The translations under genes were made by a program, and so were the position numbers. From a virus, in IMG/VR virus record IMGVR_UViG_3300013101_000022, positions 1 to 43,018 of that record: DNA of 43,018 nucleotides. One strand, 5' to 3'. The number at the start of each line of letters is the position of its first letter. The first letter of the stretch is position 1. Below, piece after piece: positions 39,507-43,018 of this stretch. Below the pieces are notes generated by a model. It saw nothing but the letters and a program-made list of their open reading frames with translations, made no database searches and had not been told where the DNA came from.

Positions 39507-39772
39507 TAGCGGCCCCCCATGTCAACGGCCGTGACTTTCATCGTCCATGCCTGGATGGTGTGGTCGTAACCGGGGGCGTCGTCGGTGTCGGCGAGGGTGT
39601 GAACTTCCAGCGTGATGTTGCCGTCGGCGATGTCCATCACGATCTGCGTGTCAGCGCCTACGTCGGCGATGTAGCCCTCGCCTTCAAGGCCGCACCAGCC
39701 GTGCAATTCGTTGCCCTCAATCTTGCGCGGGTCGTTCCTGTAAAACACTGCGAGGACGTCTTGGATTTTCAT
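39506..39772 (-). CDS. Hypothetical acidic protein of small-gene array
   Basis: 88 residues behind AAGGAG. Acidic beta-rich protein ('DTQIVMDIADGNITLEVHTL'). A 38-base gap separates it from the next upstream gene. Not recognised. Confidence 0.6.
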   Translation of the reverse strand: MKIQDVLAVFYRNDPRKIEGNELHGWCGLEGEGYIADVGADTQIVMDIADGNITLEVHTLADTDDAPGYDHTIQAWTMKVTAVDMGGR

Positions 39773-39810
39773 TGTTTTCTCCTTGGTTCAGGTTGGGGGG
39801 CTTGCGATGA

Positions 39811-40545
39811 CTAGCTCAGGCGCTTATTGCCGCCGCCCAGAGCCGCGTTGCCGCCGCCCAGGTTGATGCCGCCGCCGTCCCGCTGGCCAGTGGCGCGGGC
39901 GCTGCTGTTGTAGCCGTTATTGGCCTGGGCCAGGCTGCGCATATTGTACTTGCGGTCCATGTAGTTTTTCGTCTCGGCGAGCCGGGCGTCAATCACGGCC
40001 AGGGCCTTGTCGATCACGATGAGGGACGTACCCGTCTCGTTGGCGTACTCTTGGCGGGCCGCTTCGCGGGCGTCGGCTATGGACCGTTGGATGCCGCTCA
40101 CCGCGCCGTGGCGCCAGTTGTTCATCCACGTGCGGCCGTTGCCCCGGTATTGCTTGGCCAGGCGCTCCATCTCGCGGACACAGAAGTCGTACATGTAGCG
40201 GGTGGCCATCACGCTGGAGGCGCGGCCGATGATCTTGAGGGTGGGCTTGCCGTCGTTGGACCAGAAAACCTGGGTGCCGTTTGCCCGGCACAAGACCTGG
40301 GCCAGCTGGCCGCGCCAGATTTGGCGGAGCTTACCCGGCATGCGATCCAGAGGGTCTTCCCAGGTCTTGATGGGGCCGTCGTCGTCTTCGTCCGGGGCGT
40401 CCACGTCCAGGGCGGCCAGGTCGTGCTTGAGCATAATCTTCTGAGCCATGCCCGCTGCGGTGGCGGCCTCGGCCTCGGTGCAGCCGTTGTTGGTGGTCAT
40501 GTTGAGAAGTTTGCGGACCTGAGTAAGTGCTGCTTCGCGTGTCAT
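39811..40545 (-). CDS. DUF2786-domain protein
   Basis: 244 residues. The N-terminal 'VRKLLNMT..NGCTEAEAATAAGMAQKIMLKHDLA' region (10-48) is the DUF2786 signature; the middle (75-150) has conserved-looking 'WRGQLAQVLCRANGTQVFW' and an Arg-rich 'RTWMNNWRHGAVSGI' helix, as in the domain that usually follows. The C-terminus is Gly/Asn-rich and disordered. Function of the family is unknown; it is frequent in phages and plasmids. Confidence 0.85.
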   Translation of the reverse strand: MTREAALTQVRKLLNMTTNNGCTEAEAATAAGMAQKIMLKHDLAALDVDAPDEDDDGPIKTWEDPLDRMPGKLRQIWRGQLAQVLCRANGTQVFWSNDGKPTLKIIGRASSVMATRYMYDFCVREMERLAKQYRGNGRTWMNNWRHGAVSGIQRSIADAREAARQEYANETGTSLIVIDKALAVIDARLAETKNYMDRKYNMRSLAQANNGYNSSARATGQRDGGGINLGGGNAALGGGNKRLS

Positions 40546-40799
40546 GATTTGCTCCTGTCAAGTGCGTTTATGAGACGGGCCTCAAGGCCGCGCATGGATT
40601 TGAGAATGTTGCGGTCGTAGTCGGCGTCGGCTATCTCGCCCAAGAACAAGGTCGTGTCCAGGGCGTTGGCGGCCCGGTCGATGACCTGGCCCATGCGGGC
40701 CAAGAGGGCCTTGGCTTCGGCCCGGTCCAGGGTGAGGGCCTGGGGCTGGTCGCTGAACCGGGTGATGGCGCGGGCCTGTGTCGGCGTGAGGGTGAACAT
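40542..40799 (-). CDS. Hypothetical helical protein
   Basis: 85 residues from the ATG at 40799 behind AAGGAG; overlaps the DUF2786 gene by 4. Helical, with 'TLTPTQARAITRF' and 'GEIADADYDRNILKSM'. Not recognised. Confidence 0.6.
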   Translation of the reverse strand: MFTLTPTQARAITRFSDQPQALTLDRAEAKALLARMGQVIDRAANALDTTLFLGEIADADYDRNILKSMRGLEARLINALDRSKS

Positions 40800-40800
40800 T

Positions 40801-41097
40801 TTAGGCTCCTTCAAAAAGAATGGCGATGCGGACGTGGCCGCCGCTGTCGGCGAGGTCGTTCCAGCGTACGTAACAGTCGGCGTCTTCGACCACGATGCGG
40901 GTGAGTTCCAGCTCGGCGTCGATCCCGCCGGGCACAAAAAGGGCGTTGCAGTCGTCGTCTTCGAGGTCGTAGCTGTCCACGGCGCTGGTGACGATCTGGA
41001 CCCGGTGGATGACTCCGCCCAGGGCTGCGGCTGCGGCACAGGCGGTGAAATATTCTTGAGGCGTGGTGAGGGCGCGGTAGATGGTGGAGCTGCTCAT
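40801..41097 (-). CDS. Hypothetical protein of small-gene array
   Basis: 98 residues, one-base overlap upstream. Ala-rich N-terminal helix, then acidic strands ('AVDSYDLEDDDCNALFV'). Three Cys. Not recognised. Confidence 0.6.
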   Translation of the reverse strand: MSSSTIYRALTTPQEYFTACAAAAALGGVIHRVQIVTSAVDSYDLEDDDCNALFVPGGIDAELELTRIVVEDADCYVRWNDLADSGGHVRIAILFEGA

Positions 41098-41477
41098 TAC
41101 TTTACCTCCAGGTTTCTCCAGCCGCAGCTGTCAACGCCGAAGAGGCCGGTGACGCCCTGGCTGGAGACGCGGACGGCGTCGCCCACGCTCATGCTGCGGG
41201 CGTTGACGTGGCTTTTCTCGTTGCCGAAAAAGTCAGCCTCGTCGCGCCAGGTGGGGCTTTCGTTGCAGATATTGAAAGCGATCTCGGCGACGTTGGCCAG
41301 GCTCTCGCCGTCACGGGCGGTGATGGTGAGGGTGTAGGCCGGAACCCAGCCGTCGGCGTCTTCGTTGGCCAGGGCGTAGTCCACGTCCAGGAAAAGGCCT
41401 GTCCAGTCGGCGAGGTTGGTGGCGTGGTAGCGCGGGCGGCCGGTGGCGTAAAAGGCGGTGATCGTGAAGTTCTGCAT
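41097..41477 (-). CDS. Hypothetical protein, paralogue of the 38.9-kb protein
   Basis: 126 residues behind the shared CCAAAGGAAAAA leader. Similar along most of its length to the product of 38860-39255, including 'VNARSMSVGDAVRV' and the terminal 'GVDSCGWRNL'. The duplication within one array suggests recent small-gene diversification. Not otherwise recognised. Confidence 0.65.
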   Translation of the reverse strand: MQNFTITAFYATGRPRYHATNLADWTGLFLDVDYALANEDADGWVPAYTLTITARDGESLANVAEIAFNICNESPTWRDEADFFGNEKSHVNARSMSVGDAVRVSSQGVTGLFGVDSCGWRNLEVK

Positions 41478-41483
41478 GTCGGG

Positions 41484-41532
41484 TTTTTCCTTTGGATCGG
41501 GTTTTTTGGGGGAGGCCGTTGTGGCCCCCCCC
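41484..41532 (-). promoter_or_regulatory. Leader hairpin plus repeated ribosome-binding site
   Basis: Minus-strand stem of about 10 pairs with one mismatch (41508-41532, loop ACAAC) followed by CCCGATCCAAAGGAAAAA. Same layout as at 17083-17129, again without the full promoter repeat. Confidence 0.6.
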
Positions 41533-41543
41533 GTGGCGCGGGT

Positions 41544-42002
41544 TTAGCTGTCGTCGCTGCTGACGACCACGAGGTTGCCACTCTTGAGGGTCTTGACGCC
41601 GTAGCCGTGGTAGGTGTGCATGATGCGGACGTAGCTGCGGGCGCGGTTGCGTTCGTTGCCGCTCTGGCCGTTGTCGCGTTCGGCGTCTACGGCGGCCACG
41701 ATGGCCATAAGCTCGTCCATGGAAGCGCCTTCGTCGCGGGTCATAAGGTCGTTGAAACGGTCGCGGATGGAGCCGGGGCGCAGGGCGTGTTCGATCTGGC
41801 CGGTGAACTCAAGGTTGATGGTTTTAGGGGCGCGGGGGGCCTTCTTGGGGGCGGGGGTGAGTTCGGCCAAGATGGCGGCGGTGCGTTTCAGGCCAGCTGC
41901 TTTGGTGCTGAAGCGTTTAACGAGCTTGCGGTCCAGGGCGGTGGCGGCGGTGTTATAAGCGTTCAAGAGTTCTGCACCGGTCATGTTGTTTAAGTTCTTC
42001 AT
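41544..42002 (-). CDS. KRF-motif protein, paralogue of the 31.0-kb protein
   Basis: 152 residues, first gene behind promoter repeat copy 3. 'LLNAYNTAATALDRKLVKRF' and 'TKAAGLKRT' near the N-terminus and 'VRIMHTYHGYGV' at the C-terminal third parallel the 130-residue protein at 31033-31425. A basic Pro/Lys linker (49-62) lies between. A nucleic-acid-binding regulator is plausible; unproven. Confidence 0.65.
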   Translation of the reverse strand: MKNLNNMTGAELLNAYNTAATALDRKLVKRFSTKAAGLKRTAAILAELTPAPKKAPRAPKTINLEFTGQIEHALRPGSIRDRFNDLMTRDEGASMDELMAIVAAVDAERDNGQSGNERNRARSYVRIMHTYHGYGVKTLKSGNLVVVSSDDS

Positions 42003-42046
42003 TGTTCTCTCCTCGGATCGGGTTTTAAAGTGCGAGGCGTTTTCCC

Positions 42047-42113
42047 CGCTGTCTACGACAAGTATAGCTTAAATCGGGCCGTAGTGGGGGAACTAAATAA
42101 AACTAAATTGCAA
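42047..42113 (-). repeat. Promoter-like repeat, copy 3
   Basis: Third, more diverged copy: TATACT (42060-42065), CCCCCACTACGGCCCGA and TTGCAATTTAG are retained while the A/T positions around them differ. It faces the 42.0-38.4 kb array. The rest of the ~300-base gap holds the box at 42174 and hairpin-like repeats to about 42305. Confidence 0.72.
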
Positions 42114-42173
42114 GTTCCTTCAGTTGCAGTGTGTTACGTGTGCGAATAGTGTGCTTAAAAATAGTTTTGAGTT

Positions 42174-42306
42174 CGGCCCGATAATTAATTTGGGGCTTTT
42201 CGCCCGGTGGAGGATGGTGGTTTTTGGGGGTAGCGTCGCCTAACGTGCTGCCGGGTGGTGTGTTAGGCGACCGGGCGTTTCGCGGTTGTGTTCGGGCGTT
42301 TCGCGG
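42174..42306. repeat. Inverted box and GGGCGTTTCGC repeats upstream of promoter copy 3
   Basis: CGGCCCGATAATTAAT at 42174-42189 equals, inverted, 17663-17678. Next come GGGGCTTTTCGCCC (42192-42205) and two copies of CGGGCGTTTCGCGG (about 42272-42305). About 60 bases upstream of the promoter side (42140-42205) also match 38310-38368. Likely terminator/operator DNA; no gene seen between 42116 and 42308. Confidence 0.5.
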
Positions 42307-42307
42307 C

Positions 42308-42415
42308 TCACAGCCAAAACCACCATTTAACGACCTCTAAAGTGGCCTGGCCAGCGACTAGAATGATTATGGACGACAGGGCGACGAGGGCGGCGTTATA
42401 TAGTCGGCGATTCAT
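42308..42415 (-). CDS. 35-aa single-span membrane microprotein
   Basis: A complete short frame from ATG (42413-42415) to TGA (42308-42310), with GGAG ten bases upstream. Residues 8-22 ('AALVALSSIIILVAG') form a membrane helix preceded by two Arg, and the C-terminus is Trp-rich ('VVKWWFWL'). It overlaps the upstream zinc-ribbon gene by 20 bases. Could be a host-membrane effector; small size keeps confidence moderate. Confidence 0.5.
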   Translation of the reverse strand: MNRRLYNAALVALSSIIILVAGQATLEVVKWWFWL

Positions 42416-42647
42416 GTACGTCTCCAAACAGGGCGGTGAGCAGGTTCTCAATGGCGGTTGGATCAGCGGGGCGGCCGCCCCGTAGCTGGGCCGTCAAGAG
42501 GTCCAACCGGGCGCGGGCGCGGAGCCGGACCTGGACCTGGTTCCAGCGGGTGAGGCCGCGCACAGACTGGCCGCACGCCGCGCAGATGATATGGCCGGTG
42601 TTGCCGTAGGCGGCCGGGCCGCCGCAATCGTGGCAGTTGATTTTCAT
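42396..42647 (-). CDS. Small zinc-ribbon protein
   Basis: 83 residues from the ATG at 42647 behind AGGAGG. 'CHDCGG' (5-10) and 'CAACGQ' (about 23-28) form a four-Cys zinc ribbon; the remainder is an Arg/Leu-rich helix. ATGA overlap with the upstream gene. Probably nucleic-acid or protein binding. Confidence 0.68.
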   Translation of the reverse strand: MKINCHDCGGPAAYGNTGHIICAACGQSVRGLTRWNQVQVRLRARARLDLLTAQLRGGRPADPTAIENLLTALFGDVHESPTI

Positions 42648-43006
42648 GAGGCGGCCTCCTGGGCGGCGAGTAATGACGAGCATGTAGCATGTTCGTCGGT
42701 CTTGAGGTTCCACCACTCATAGCCCAAGGCGGTCTTGTAGACGGCGGCGTTGGTTCTGTACCACTGGGCCTGGTTGGGGTCGGCGGTCCAGCCGGGGGCG
42801 GAAGTGGGCGGCTTGGCGGCGGGCGTGGCTGGGCCTGGTTTGTTGGCGAGAGCGCGGAGAACGCGGTCCCACATCGCGCGGCCCGTGGGGCGGGCGTGGT
42901 TGTCGCGGCGGTAACGGGCCACCCACTCAGCGCGGGGGCCGAAGCGCGTGCGCATTAATTGGGCGGCCTCAGCCGGGGGCGTCTTGACGGTGATGCGGCT
43001 ACTCAT
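42644..43006 (-). CDS. Hypothetical protein
   Basis: 120 residues, ATG twelve bases from the right window edge, with GGTGCCTCC as the only visible upstream DNA. Arg-rich N-terminal half, an Ala/Pro linker (57-72) and an aromatic C-terminal helix ('QWYRTNAAVYKTALGYEWW'). Start is therefore uncertain. Not recognised. Confidence 0.55.
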   Translation of the reverse strand: MSSRITVKTPPAEAAQLMRTRFGPRAEWVARYRRDNHARPTGRAMWDRVLRALANKPGPATPAAKPPTSAPGWTADPNQAQWYRTNAAVYKTALGYEWWNLKTDEHATCSSLLAAQEAAS

Positions 43007-43018
43007 GGAGGCACCAGC

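Noticed and set aside
40331-41039. Longer alternative starts for leftward array genes, for instance the 165-codon version ending at 40542
   Set aside because: The extra N-terminal part is a frame shadow of the upstream gene; good ribosome-binding sites stand at the shorter starts used here.
42047-42306. Repeats as a CRISPR array
   Set aside because: Units are few, unevenly spaced and coupled to promoter and hairpin features; there are no regular spacers and no cas genes.

Overview
The window is a contiguous piece of a lytic-type tailed phage (siphovirus) genome with high GC and almost no non-coding DNA. There is no integrase, no recognisable tRNA and no CRISPR array. The GH108 endolysin, the compact spanin/holin-sized membrane genes and the GTA/YuA-like tail tip point to a Gram-negative host. 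The overall plan (rightward tail and lysis genes facing a leftward replication and DNA-modification half) resembles the Pseudomonas YuA/M6 group of siphoviruses. That affiliation is inferred from gene content and order, not from a database comparison.

Rightward half (1-14515): a tail tube protein cut by the left window edge; a tail-assembly chaperone pair made by a programmed -1 frameshift (A AAA AAC at 1754-1760); a gp10/Z-like tail completion protein; a 925-residue tape measure; two probably paralogous tail structural proteins; a distal-tail/baseplate-like protein; a BR0599-family hub with four cysteines; a 959-residue tip protein; and a lysis cassette ending in a GH108/PG_binding_3 endolysin. 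A hairpin at about 14550 separates it from the converging leftward genes.

Leftward half (14586-43006): from right to left, two arrays of tiny overlapping genes (42.0-38.4 kb and 38.2-35.8 kb), an SNF2-type helicase, an SSB-like protein and a DnaQ-type exonuclease. Next comes a thymine-hypermodification cluster (31.0-24.0 kb), then family A DNA polymerase, dCMP deaminase, a PD-(D/E)XK nuclease, a tandem HTH protein and a primase-helicase fusion. A third small-gene array and small membrane or secreted proteins close the half. Three near-identical ~68 bp promoter-like elements (17481, 38221, 42047) each sit upstream of a leftward array, with a shared hairpin plus ribosome-binding-site leader, and an inverted GGCCCGA-type box nearby suggests common control.

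The most interesting system is the hypermodification cluster. It has a thymidylate-synthase homologue (probable dUMP hydroxymethylase), a dCMP deaminase and an HD nucleotidase for pool remodelling, a DUF1599 (Nmad1-type) protein, a P-loop 5-hmdU DNA kinase, a separate HMUDK-helical/aGPT-PPlase-like protein, an aGPT-PPlase clade-2-like protein (the likely amino acid:DNA transferase), a 60-aa cysteine-rich protein, an FAD-dependent DAO-fold enzyme (candidate flavin lyase), a GS-fold amidoligase, a low-molecular-weight protein-tyrosine-phosphatase-fold protein and a 95-aa unknown. Radical SAM, PLP decarboxylase and acetyltransferase genes of known M6/ViI-type pathways are not seen here. The combination predicts hydroxymethyl-dU in DNA that is phosphorylated, aminoacylated, trimmed to an amine and then perhaps capped by an amide bond. 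The amide-bearing thymine is a hypothesis, not an established product.
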